Assembly (NCBI RefSeq): GCF_011766325.1 | Contig: NZ_BLLG01000021.1 | Coordinates: 1-64,000 of the forward strand | Direction of reading: 5' to 3' | DNA: 64,000 bases | Origin: Streptomyces pacificus | GTDB lineage: Bacteria > Actinomycetota > Actinomycetes > Streptomycetales > Streptomycetaceae | In this document: positions 57,074 to 64,000 of the stretch, one piece after another | Layout: each line of letters opens with the position of its first letter | How positions within the stretch are numbered: the stretch's first letter is position 1 | Notes under the pieces: model-generated | What the model was told of the DNA's origin: nothing | Database searches by the model: none | The model's input: the letters and a program-made list of their open reading frames with translations, nothing else | Program-made: the position numbers and the translations under genes

Positions 57074-60000
57074 GTGTCCTTCCCGCTCGACATCCGCACT
57101 GAACTGATGATCGGCGGCGTGTGGACGGACGTGTCCGCCGACGTCCGCGACAGCGCTCCCGTCATCATCGAGCGCGGCCGGAAGGCCGAGGGCGTCCGCA
57201 CCGACCCGACCAAGGCCACGCTCACCCTCAACAACCGGCACGGCAAGTACTCCCCGCGCAACCCGCGCTCGCCGTACTACGGGCTCCTCGGCCTGAACAC
57301 CCCGCTCCGCGTCAGCGTGCCCGGGCCTGAGTCGTACCTCGCCCTGACCGGGGAGCAGGCGGACATCGCCACCACCCCGGACACCGCGGCGCTCGACATC
57401 ACCGGCGACCTCGACGTCCGGATCGAGGCGACCGGCGACTGGTACGGGCGCCGCAGCCAGGCCCTGATCGGCAAGTGGAGCAGCACGGACGGGCAGCGGT
57501 CGTGGATCCTGCGCACTTTCGACGGGATCCTGATCTTCAACTGGACCACCGGCGGCACGGACGCCACGTCGAGTTTCATCCAGAAGGAACTCCCGGGCGG
57601 GCTCACCCGGGCGGCTTTCCGCGCCACCCTGGACGTCGACGACGGCGCGGGCGGCCACGTGCCGTCCCTGTACTGGGCCGAGTCGCTGGACGGCCCGTGG
57701 ACCCTGCTGTCGACCGCGGTCCTGCCCGGCACCACGTCCATCTTCAACTCCACCACGGCCCTGGAGCTGTGCCCGAGCGTCCCCACCACGACCATCCCGC
57801 GGCTGCCGATCCGCGGCCGCGTGCACCGCGCGGAGGTCCGCTCCGGAATCGGCGGCACCGCCGTCGCCACCCCCGACTTCCGCAGCCTCGCCGAGGACAC
57901 CACCTCCTTCGCCGACAGCGCCGGCCGCACCTGGACCACGACCGGAGACGCCCGGATCACCGACCGGGAGTACCGGGCCCACGCCGAGGTGTCGAAGTGG
58001 CCGCAGGACTGGGACCCCTCGGGCAACGACGCGTGGGTGGCGATCCACGCGGCCGGGATCCAGCGCCGCCTCGGGCAAGGCCGCAAGGCCCTGCAGTCCA
58101 CACTGCGCCGCCGCATCCCCACCGCCACCGCGCTGAAGGCGTACTGGCCGCTGGAAGAGGGGCGGGACGCCACCCGCGCGTACAGCCCGGTCCCTGATGT
58201 CGCCCCGCTCACGATCACCGGATTCGACTTCGACTCAGACGACACCCTCACCGGGTCGTCGGCGCTGCCGAAGCTCCGCAACCCCGCCTCGCTCCGCGGC
58301 GCCATTCCGCGGGCGGCCGCGGCCGGGTGGCAGGTCGAGTTCGTGTACTACCTGCCGGCCATGCCTGCCTCACAGACGGAGATCCTGCGCGTGACCGCGG
58401 CCGGGTCCACCATGCGCACGGCCGTCGTCTACGCCTCCACCGCCGGCATCCGCATCGAAGCCCAGGACTCCACCGGCGACGTGCTCGCCTTCTTCCTCTA
58501 CACCAACGCGACCGCCATCGCAGCCTTCACCGGGTCGTGGAACCGGCTGCAGATCTACGTCAGCGACGCCGGTGGAGGCACCACCCGCCTGTCCGCCGCG
58601 TGGCGGGACGTCGCCGGCGCCGGGGGCTACTCGCGCGCCTCCACCATCTACACCGGCGCCCTGGGCACGGCCGTCGGCGTGGCCGGGGACTGGGCCGCGG
58701 GAACGGCCGGCATGACCATCGGGCACCTGTCCGCGGTCGCCGTGGCGGGCAGCGGCACCACCCCGGGCTCCGCGATCTACGAGGGCGCGGACGACGGCTT
58801 CGCCGGCGAGTCGGCCCTGCGCCGCCTCGAGCGGCTGACGCTCGAGGAATCCAGCGTCGTGGACCTCGTCCTCCTCGACGGCGACACCACCCGCAACAGC
58901 GAGCGGATGGGCCCGCAACGGCCGAACCCGCTGATCACCCTGCTGGAGGAGGCCGCGACCACCGACGCCGGGATCCTCTACGAGCACCGCGAACGGCTCG
59001 GCCTGGTCTACCGGGACCACAGCTCGCTGGAGAACCAGACCGTGAAGCTCACCCTCGACTACGCCGCACCAGGCGAGGTGAAGGCCGCCTCGCTCAAGCC
59101 GGTCGACGACGACCAGGCCGTCCGCAACGACGTCACCGTCAGGCGCATCGGCGGTGCGGAGGCCCGGGTCGTGCGGGAGACCGGGCCGAAGTCGATCCTG
59201 CCTCCGGAACAGGGCGGCATCGGGACCGTGGAGGAGTCGGTGACGATGTCCCTCTCGCTCGACACCCAGGCGCCCCAGATCGCCGGGTGGCGGATGCACC
59301 TGGGCACGTGGGACGAGTCCCGCTATCCCGTCGTGCACGTCCAGCTGCACGCCGCCCCGCACCTCATCCCGGCCGTGCTGGCCATGGACATCGGGGACCG
59401 GCTGAACATCACCAACCCGCCGGCCAACCTGCCGCCGGACACCATCGACCAACTCGCCCAGGGCTACACGGAGAAACTCAAGCGCTACGAGTGGGAGATC
59501 ACCTACAACTGCACCCCGGCCAGGCCGTGGACGGTCGGCGTGCTGGAGGACCCCGTGCTCGGCCGACTCGACACCGACGGCGCGATCCTCAGCACCGCAG
59601 CGTCCACATCGGACACGGCGCTGGAGGTCCACACAGACACCGCGGTCGGACCCCGCTGGATCGACACCGCCGGGTACGGCGCGATGTTTCCGTTCGACGT
59701 GAAGGCCGGCGGGGAGCGCATGACGGTGTCGGCCATCACGAACCGAGCCGACTCCTTCACCCGCACTCTGGCGAGCACGTGGGGCACTGCGACCAGCGGG
59801 CAGGCGTGGACGGAGGTGGGCGGCGCGGCCTCGGACCGGTCCGTGAACGGCAGCCGCGGAGTGATCACCCTCACGCCGACGGTGTCGACGATCCGCTTTC
59901 AGCGGCTGGTCGCCACACACGTCGCCGACGCGGAAGTCCGGGTACGGCTGTCCGCGTCGGCGGTCGCCACCGGCGCGTCCGCAGTCCCGGGCGTGCTGCT

Positions 60001-60442
60001 GCGGTACGTCGACACCTCGAACTTCTACCGGGCGCGCGTGCACTTCAGCACCGGCGGCAGCATGTTCCTCTCCGTCACCCGGGACACCACACAGATCGGC
60101 TCATCCCCCTCCGCGCCGTACACCTACACCGCCGGACAGGAGTTCGAGTTCCGTGTCCGGCTCGCCGGCCACACCATGCAGCTGAAGGTGTGGCCGGTCG
60201 GCCAGGCGGAGCCCGCCGGGTGGCAGCACACCGAGACCGTGGTGACCGGCCAGATCGACGCCGGCGGTATCGGCGCCACCGGATCCGCTTTCTCGGGCCT
60301 CACCAATGTCGGGCTGGAGCTCCGCTACGACGCCTACGAGGTCGTCACGCCGCAGCTTTTCACCGTCACCCGCTCCATCAGCAAGGCCCACGCGGCGGGG
60401 ACACCCGTGTCCCTGCAAGACCCGATGCGCCTCGCGCTCTGA
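57074..60442 (+). CDS. Large minor tail protein with LamG/concanavalin-like insert
   Basis: This is 1122 residues from GTG at 57074 with GAGGAGG upstream. The N-terminal part (TELMIGGVWTDVSADVRDSA, then KATLTLNNRHGKYSPRNPRS) is that of actinophage minor tail proteins that follow the tape measure. Around residues 360-580 a jelly-roll-like LamG region is likely (AYSPVPDVAPLTITGFDFDS to YIGAL-type strands), and a second one near 890-1110 (TFRVRLAGHTMQLKVWPVG-type strands). The two would bind sugars at the tail tip. It probably combines distal-tail and baseplate functions, as no separate Dit or Tal gene is seen. Confidence 0.82.
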   Translation: MSFPLDIRTELMIGGVWTDVSADVRDSAPVIIERGRKAEGVRTDPTKATLTLNNRHGKYSPRNPRSPYYGLLGLNTPLRVSVPGPESYLALTGEQADIATTPDTAALDITGDLDVRIEATGDWYGRRSQALIGKWSSTDGQRSWILRTFDGILIFNWTTGGTDATSSFIQKELPGGLTRAAFRATLDVDDGAGGHVPSLYWAESLDGPWTLLSTAVLPGTTSIFNSTTALELCPSVPTTTIPRLPIRGRVHRAEVRSGIGGTAVATPDFRSLAEDTTSFADSAGRTWTTTGDARITDREYRAHAEVSKWPQDWDPSGNDAWVAIHAAGIQRRLGQGRKALQSTLRRRIPTATALKAYWPLEEGRDATRAYSPVPDVAPLTITGFDFDSDDTLTGSSALPKLRNPASLRGAIPRAAAAGWQVEFVYYLPAMPASQTEILRVTAAGSTMRTAVVYASTAGIRIEAQDSTGDVLAFFLYTNATAIAAFTGSWNRLQIYVSDAGGGTTRLSAAWRDVAGAGGYSRASTIYTGALGTAVGVAGDWAAGTAGMTIGHLSAVAVAGSGTTPGSAIYEGADDGFAGESALRRLERLTLEESSVVDLVLLDGDTTRNSERMGPQRPNPLITLLEEAATTDAGILYEHRERLGLVYRDHSSLENQTVKLTLDYAAPGEVKAASLKPVDDDQAVRNDVTVRRIGGAEARVVRETGPKSILPPEQGGIGTVEESVTMSLSLDTQAPQIAGWRMHLGTWDESRYPVVHVQLHAAPHLIPAVLAMDIGDRLNITNPPANLPPDTIDQLAQGYTEKLKRYEWEITYNCTPARPWTVGVLEDPVLGRLDTDGAILSTAASTSDTALEVHTDTAVGPRWIDTAGYGAMFPFDVKAGGERMTVSAITNRADSFTRTLASTWGTATSGQAWTEVGGAASDRSVNGSRGVITLTPTVSTIRFQRLVATHVADAEVRVRLSASAVATGASAVPGVLLRYVDTSNFYRARVHFSTGGSMFLSVTRDTTQIGSSPSAPYTYTAGQEFEFRVRLAGHTMQLKVWPVGQAEPAGWQHTETVVTGQIDAGGIGATGSAFSGLTNVGLELRYDAYEVVTPQLFTVTRSISKAHAAGTPVSLQDPMRLAL

Positions 60443-60455
60443 AAGGGAGGACCCT

Positions 60456-60893
60456 GTGCCTCTTCTCGCCGGGCAGATCATGACCGCCGGCCAGGCCGAT
60501 CGGCTCAGGCCCCGCACCTATGAAGCGGTCGGCACCAGCAACCTGGCCCTCACCACGACGGAGGCCGACGTCCCCGGGGCAAGCATCACCCTGGACGCCG
60601 AGACCGCCGGCGCCGTGTACGTCGCCCACGCCGTCTTCAGCTTCGACGCCACCGGCACGACCACGGCCTTCGCGGCGGGAGCGCTGGACCTGGACGGAGC
60701 CGGAGTGACGGGCAATGCCCGCTGGACCGGTGACCTCGCCAGCGACTTCGGCTCGCCGGCCATGCTGTGGCGCGGCACCCTGACCGCCGGGACGCACACC
60801 TTCAAGCTGCGGGGATCGATCTCCAGCGGCACGGGAATTCAGGTGCTGGGGGCATTCACCAAGCTCATCGTCACTGTCCACGAGGTGGTGTAG
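60456..60893 (+). CDS. Minor tail / tail tip protein
   Basis: This is 145 residues from GTG at 60456 with GGGAGG upstream. Beta-rich, TNF/C1q-like pattern (AGAVYVAHAVFSFDATGTTT, MLWRGTLTAGTHTFKLRGSI, VLGAFTKLIVTVHEVV). Such small proteins at the end of the tail module often form trimeric receptor-binding ends. The identification rests mainly on position. Confidence 0.6.
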   Translation: MPLLAGQIMTAGQADRLRPRTYEAVGTSNLALTTTEADVPGASITLDAETAGAVYVAHAVFSFDATGTTTAFAAGALDLDGAGVTGNARWTGDLASDFGSPAMLWRGTLTAGTHTFKLRGSISSGTGIQVLGAFTKLIVTVHEVV

Positions 60894-61014
60894 CCGTGAC
60901 CATCCTGAGTACGGGCGGCTGACGGTACGCCGCTGGACCGGCCCGCCCGCCTGCTGACCATCCACTGCGCCCCGCGCCGCCGGCCGGGGCCTTTCTCATG
61001 CCCGGGAGGGCCCC

Positions 61015-62013
61015 ATGAAACTCATCTCGCGCGCCGAGTGGGGCGCGCGCCCGTACCGCACCCCGAGCGGCGCCACCCCGTACTCGCGCGCCCGCCGCGG
61101 CGTGAAGGTCCACTACCTGGGCACCGTCTACGAGGACCGGCCGCACACCGCGTGCGCCGCCTACGTGCTGAAGATCCAGACCTCGCACATGGACGGCAAC
61201 GGCTGGTCCGACATCGGCTACAGCTTCGTCGTCTGCACCCATGGCTCCGTGTTCGAGGGCCGCGGCCTGAAGCGCCGCAACTCCGCGAACGGCAACACCA
61301 GCCTGAACGAGCAGGACTATGCGGTGCTGCTGCTCGTCGGATCGTCCGGGCTGACACAGCCGACCGACGCCCAGCTGCACGGCGGCCGGAACGCCATCGA
61401 CTACTGCCGCGAGCACGGCCCCGCCGGGGACTGGCTCGGCGGGCACCGCGACGGCTACGCCACCGCCTGCCCTGGTGATGCGCTGTACGCGTGGGTGCGG
61501 AAGGGCGCGCCCCGCCCGGACTGCCCGCAGGCGCCGACACCGACGCCGGGCGGCCCGTACACCGTGGAGGCCGGCGACACCCTCTCCGCGATCGGCCGGA
61601 AGCTCGGCGTCCCGTGGAAGGACATCGCCAAGGCCAACCGGCTCAAGGCCCCGTACCGGATCGTGCCGGGCCAGGAGCTGACGACCCCCAGCAAGACCGG
61701 GGCCGTGAAGCCGGCCGCCCCGCCGCGGCCGGTGGTGGACCTGTCCAAGCTGACCGCCGCGGCGCTGGCGGACCCGCCGAAGCGCGGCACACCCGTCTCC
61801 TACCGCGGTGTGAAGACCGTAGAGACCGCCCTCGTGCGTGAGGGGCTCCTCGCCCCGAGCCTCGCGGACGGCCACTTCGGCACCGCCACCCGCACCGCCT
61901 ACGCCGCCTGGCAGCGCCGCTGCGGCTACCGAGGCACGGCGGCCGACGGCATCCCCGGAGCCGCATCCCTGAAGAAGCTGGGCAGTCGCTGCGGCTTCAC
62001 CGTCACCAACTGA
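61015..62013 (+). CDS. Endolysin: N-acetylmuramoyl-L-alanine amidase with LysM and peptidoglycan-binding domains
   Basis: This is 332 residues. The amidase_2/PGRP domain (1-170) begins KLISRAEWGARPYRTPSG, with zinc ligands at His33 (VKVHYLGT) and in the GGHRDGYATACPGD motif. A LysM domain follows (PYTVEAGDTLSAIGRKLGVP, to YRIVPGQELTTP, about 182-224). A C-terminal peptidoglycan-binding-1 domain (about 265-328) has DGHFGTATRTAYAAWQRRCG. It cleaves the amide between MurNAc and L-Ala. No signal peptide is seen, so release needs the holin. Confidence 0.93.
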   Translation: MKLISRAEWGARPYRTPSGATPYSRARRGVKVHYLGTVYEDRPHTACAAYVLKIQTSHMDGNGWSDIGYSFVVCTHGSVFEGRGLKRRNSANGNTSLNEQDYAVLLLVGSSGLTQPTDAQLHGGRNAIDYCREHGPAGDWLGGHRDGYATACPGDALYAWVRKGAPRPDCPQAPTPTPGGPYTVEAGDTLSAIGRKLGVPWKDIAKANRLKAPYRIVPGQELTTPSKTGAVKPAAPPRPVVDLSKLTAAALADPPKRGTPVSYRGVKTVETALVREGLLAPSLADGHFGTATRTAYAAWQRRCGYRGTAADGIPGAASLKKLGSRCGFTVTN

Positions 62014-62031
62014 TCGATCGGAGACCAGCCC

Positions 62032-62262
62032 ATGTTCACTCGCGCATTCTGGAAGGCCACCGCCGAGCGGATGATCCGCACCTTCGCCCAGGGCACCCTC
62101 GGCGTGGCGAGCGCCGACGGCCTCGGCATCCTCGACGTCGACTGGGCCCAAGCCGCGTCCGTCGGCGGACTCGCCGCAGCCCTCGCCCTGCTCACCGCCA
62201 TCGCCGCATCCGGCGCGGGTCAGCCCGGTCCGGGCATCACCGAGTCCGCGGGCCGGACGTGA
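62032..62262 (+). CDS. Probable holin (one to two helices)
   Basis: This is 76 residues. It begins FTRAFWKATAERMIRTFAQG, a start shared by many actinophage holins, and contains the hydrophobic stretch SVGGLAAALALLTAIAA. It is placed directly after the endolysin. It would form the membrane lesions that release the amidase. The stop overlaps the next GTG. Confidence 0.8.
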   Translation: MFTRAFWKATAERMIRTFAQGTLGVASADGLGILDVDWAQAASVGGLAAALALLTAIAASGAGQPGPGITESAGRT

Positions 62263-62513
62263 CCCCGCCGGAGCAGCACCAGGTGGCGCTGGAGCTCGAG
62301 CGGCTGCGCGGCGAGGTGGTGGCGGGATTCGCCGCACTGGGCGGCCGGCTGGACACCGCGCTGCAGCGGACGTCTCAGACGGAGGCGGATATCGACAAGC
62401 TCGAGCAGCGGATCGAGCTGCTAGAGCGGGCCCGGTGGCCTTTGCCGTCGGTGGCCGCGCTGGTCGCGGTGGTGGGGCTGGGCCTGTCGCTGTATCAGCT
62501 GGCGGCCCGCTGA
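62259..62513 (+). CDS. Second membrane protein of the lysis cassette (coiled coil plus one helix)
   Basis: This is 84 residues from GTG at 62259. A coiled coil (QHQVALELERLRGEVVAGFA to DIDKLEQRIELLERARW) is followed by a C-terminal membrane helix (PSVAALVAVVGLGLSLYQL). The layout resembles XhlA-type hemolysin proteins and antiholins. It may tune holin timing. Confidence 0.7.
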   Translation: MTPPEQHQVALELERLRGEVVAGFAALGGRLDTALQRTSQTEADIDKLEQRIELLERARWPLPSVAALVAVVGLGLSLYQLAAR

Positions 62514-62625
62514 GATGAGTGACGACGCGATCCGCGCCGCCATCGCCACCGGACACTCCGTCATCAGCATCGCCTCCGCCGCAGACCTCAGCCGCGCCCG
62601 TCCGCCGCTGACACCCCTCACACAC

Positions 62626-62665
62626 GCGCCCCCTGTCTGGTCCTCCGGGACCGGGCAGGGGGCGC
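62626..62665 (+). terminator. Terminator after the lysis cassette
   Basis: GCGCCCCCTG (62626-62635) pairs with CAGGGGGCGC (62656-62665); inside, TGGTCC and GGGACC pair again, so the hairpin is long. CTTTCG follows on the plus strand. This marks the end of the late transcript. Confidence 0.85.
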
Positions 62666-62793
62666 TTTCGTCATGCCCGCTTGCGCGCAAGACCCCGCCT
62701 AGCGCTCGGACGAGCAATCCGACGCAATCACCCACCGGTCAGCGCCCGACCGTCGCATGCTGGAGCCACCAACCAGCCACGACGGAGGACGAC

Positions 62794-62994
62794 ATGACAC
62801 TCCGCTTCATCGGCACCACGTCCGAGCACGGCAACTGCCCCACCCTCTACGAGATCGAGGAGACCGGGGACCTCGTCGTCCAGGGCGACGAGATCGACGC
62901 CGGGCACCGCGCCCAGCTCCGGGACCTCGGCGTATCGGAAACCGCCGTAGTCATCCCGCGGGACCTGCTCACCCGCTACGCCCCCAAGGAGTAA
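62794..62994 (+). CDS. Small hypothetical cargo protein
   Basis: This is 66 residues with a clear GGAGG upstream. Compact alpha/beta sequence (TLRFIGTTSEHGNCPTLYEI, DLVVQGDEIDAGHRAQLRDL). Two bases separate its stop from the next GTG, so it belongs with the DUF6879 and XRE genes. This three-gene set (small protein, DUF6879, XRE-DUF5753) is common in Streptomyces genomes. The frame is open back to 62515 across the terminator, but that part is unlikely to be translated. Confidence 0.7.
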   Translation: MTLRFIGTTSEHGNCPTLYEIEETGDLVVQGDEIDAGHRAQLRDLGVSETAVVIPRDLLTRYAPKE

Positions 62995-62996
62995 CC

Positions 62997-63530
62997 GTGC
63001 CCCTGGTGCCCTTCGAGGAGATCGCCCACCTGTTCAGCGAGTTCGAGCACACTGCGTTCCGGCTGGAGACCCGCCGCGGCTACGCCTCCGACCGGCAGGG
63101 CGCCCGGTTCCAGGCGTTCATGCGCGGCACCGACCCGCAGCCCGAACCGGACCACCCGTGGAACGTCAACGTGCGGGAGAAGACGGCGGCCGGCGCCCGG
63201 TTCTCACGGGTGCGGATCATCGACGAGCCGCCCACGGACGCACAGCAGTTCCTCATGGCCACTGCGGCCGGCAACATCGCCGCAGGCGAGGACATCCGCG
63301 TCCTACCCCGTGGGGAAGCCGTGCGCCTCGCCCTTCCCGGCTACGACTTCTGGCTGTTCGACTCCCAGGCCATGGTCCGCATGCACATCGACGACACCGA
63401 CACCACGGTCGGCGTGGAGCTCGTCGAGGACCAGGCGCAGGTTCTCGCCGCCTGCCGAGCCCGAGACGCTGCCTGGCCCCTGGCCGTCCCTACTGCCGAG
63501 GCCTGGGCACAGGTACGTTCGTCTGTGTGA
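62997..63530 (+). CDS. DUF6879 family protein
   Basis: This is 177 residues from GTG at 62997. Family features: FSEFEHTAFRLETRRGYASD, VREKTAAGARFSRVRIIDEP and YDFWLFDSQAMVRMHIDD, which fits DUF6879 proteins that pair with XRE-DUF5753 regulators in Streptomyces. Biochemical role unknown. The stop overlaps the next GTG, implying they act together. Confidence 0.75.
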   Translation: MPLVPFEEIAHLFSEFEHTAFRLETRRGYASDRQGARFQAFMRGTDPQPEPDHPWNVNVREKTAAGARFSRVRIIDEPPTDAQQFLMATAAGNIAAGEDIRVLPRGEAVRLALPGYDFWLFDSQAMVRMHIDDTDTTVGVELVEDQAQVLAACRARDAAWPLAVPTAEAWAQVRSSV

Positions 63531-64000
63531 CCACGGACTACCAGACCGCACGGGTCGCCCTCGGTGCGCGGCTGCGCGAGCTGCGTACCGAGACCGGCCT
63601 GACCGGGAAGGACTTCGCCGACCAGCTCGGCTGGCAGCCCTCGAAAGTGTCCCGTCTGGAGCACGGGAAGCAGACCGCGACGGAGGCCGACCTCGAGGCC
63701 TGGGCCGCCGCCGCAGGCGCGCCCGAGCACGCCGCCGACCTGAAGAGCCGCCTCCGGGGGCTCGAGTCCCAGCAGCGCTCGTGGCGCCGCCAGCTCGCCA
63801 CCGGACACCGGCCGGTCCAGGACCGCTACGTCGTGGAGTACCGGCAGACGGCAACCGCCCGCGGCTACGAGGCCACCGTCATCCCGGGCCTGTTCCAGAC
63901 GCCCGGCTACGCCCGGCACCTGCTGCTGCAGAACGCCGACCTGATGGGCTCCCCCCGCGATACCGACGAGGCCGTGGCCGCCCGTATGCGCCGCCAGGAG
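63527..64000 (+). CDS. XRE regulator with DUF5753 (WhiJ-like), partial at the window edge
   Basis: The first 158 residues are visible. The HTH_XRE (ARLRELRTETGLTGKDFADQ, LGWQPSKVSRLEHGKQ) is followed by the start of DUF5753 (EYRQTATARGYEATVIPGLF, QTPGYARHLL). Members such as WhiJ work with a small partner protein in Streptomyces development. Carried by a prophage it may be lysogenic cargo that touches host development, or a second phage regulator. The C-terminus lies outside the window. Confidence 0.85.
   Translation, partial: MTTDYQTARVALGARLRELRTETGLTGKDFADQLGWQPSKVSRLEHGKQTATEADLEAWAAAAGAPEHAADLKSRLRGLESQQRSWRRQLATGHRPVQDRYVVEYRQTATARGYEATVIPGLFQTPGYARHLLLQNADLMGSPRDTDEAVAARMRRQE

Larger units (their letters stand above)
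27557..64000 (+). mobile_element. Siphovirus-type prophage integrated in tadA (continues past the right edge)
   Basis: The order is serine integrase, regulatory region, replication and early genes, packaging, head, tail, lysis, cargo. Nearly all genes are on the plus strand. The module set (SPP1-like portal, MuF-like protein, HK97-type head and connector genes, DUF3168 tail terminator, frameshifted tail chaperones, 657-residue tape measure) predicts a long, flexible, non-contractile tail. I see no disrupted structural gene, so it may be inducible. Confidence 0.92.

Noticed and set aside
60896..60922. A tiny GTG-started frame of eight codons after the minor tail gene
   Set aside because: Too short to support, no ribosome binding site, no coupling to the endolysin gene.
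62515..62793. An N-terminal extension of the small cargo gene, starting with ATG at 62515
   Set aside because: It would have to read through a long terminator hairpin, has no family-like sequence, and a strong GGAGG precedes the internal ATG at 62794.
27557..64000. The large element as an AICE instead of a phage
   Set aside because: It has complete terminase, portal, capsid, tail and lysis genes, a serine integrase, and no TraB/FtsK-type translocase in the visible part.

Overview
The window is very GC-rich, GTG and TTG starts are common, and many genes overlap by ATGA or GTGA. Together with the gene order topA, tmk, DNA polymerase III delta', hppA and bldG, this points to a Streptomyces chromosome. 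The left block matches, as I remember it, the S. coelicolor SCO3540-SCO3556 region. Three blocks are visible.

Block 1 (1-4018) is a decayed integrative element next to a tRNA-Thr(CGT) gene. It holds the tail of an unknown gene (2-88), a truncated IS3-family copy (98-1181), about 560 bp of degenerate sequence, an apparently complete IS4-family element with 29-bp terminal repeats (1741-3547), and the C-terminal stub of a tyrosine integrase (3548-3816). A strong hairpin and the tRNA follow. The layout looks like an actinomycete integrative and conjugative element (AICE) wrecked by insertion sequences.

Block 2 (4160-27556) is chromosomal core. Most genes are on the minus strand: a Tap-like secreted hydrolase, DNA polymerase III delta', an MFS-thymidylate kinase fusion, topoisomerase I, a small membrane protein, a methyltransferase, a lipoprotein, the proton-pumping pyrophosphatase HppA, an anti-sigma ATPase and BldG. 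An SftH/MrfA-type helicase runs divergently from bldG and overlaps the end of a Tad pilus/secretion operon (tadA-tadB-tadC-DUF4244-tadE-tadE-like).

Block 3 (about 27557 to beyond 64000) is a prophage inserted inside tadA, at the codons for its Walker A loop, so only the 3' part of tadA remains here. The prophage starts with a large serine integrase. Then come a regulatory stretch with phased repeats, a leaderless HTH gene, many small translationally coupled early genes, a CHC2/TOPRIM primase, a DUF3987 protein, SSB, and a cluster of membrane proteins, one of which fuses membrane helices to a GIY-YIG-like domain. A full siphovirus late module follows: HNH, TerS, TerL, portal, MuF-like protein, scaffold, capsid, decoration proteins, connectors, tail terminator, tail tube, G/GT-type frameshifted chaperones, tape measure and minor tail proteins. 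Endolysin and two holin-type genes come next, and a DUF6879/XRE-DUF5753 cargo pair runs off the right edge. The right attachment site and the 5' half of tadA lie outside the window.

The most interesting points are the tadA integration site, the G GGA AAC frameshift signal, the perfect operator palindrome over a leaderless HTH gene, the 10-bp and 21-bp phased repeats before the repressor-like gene, three related decoration-type proteins, and the membrane/GIY-YIG/HTH fusion.
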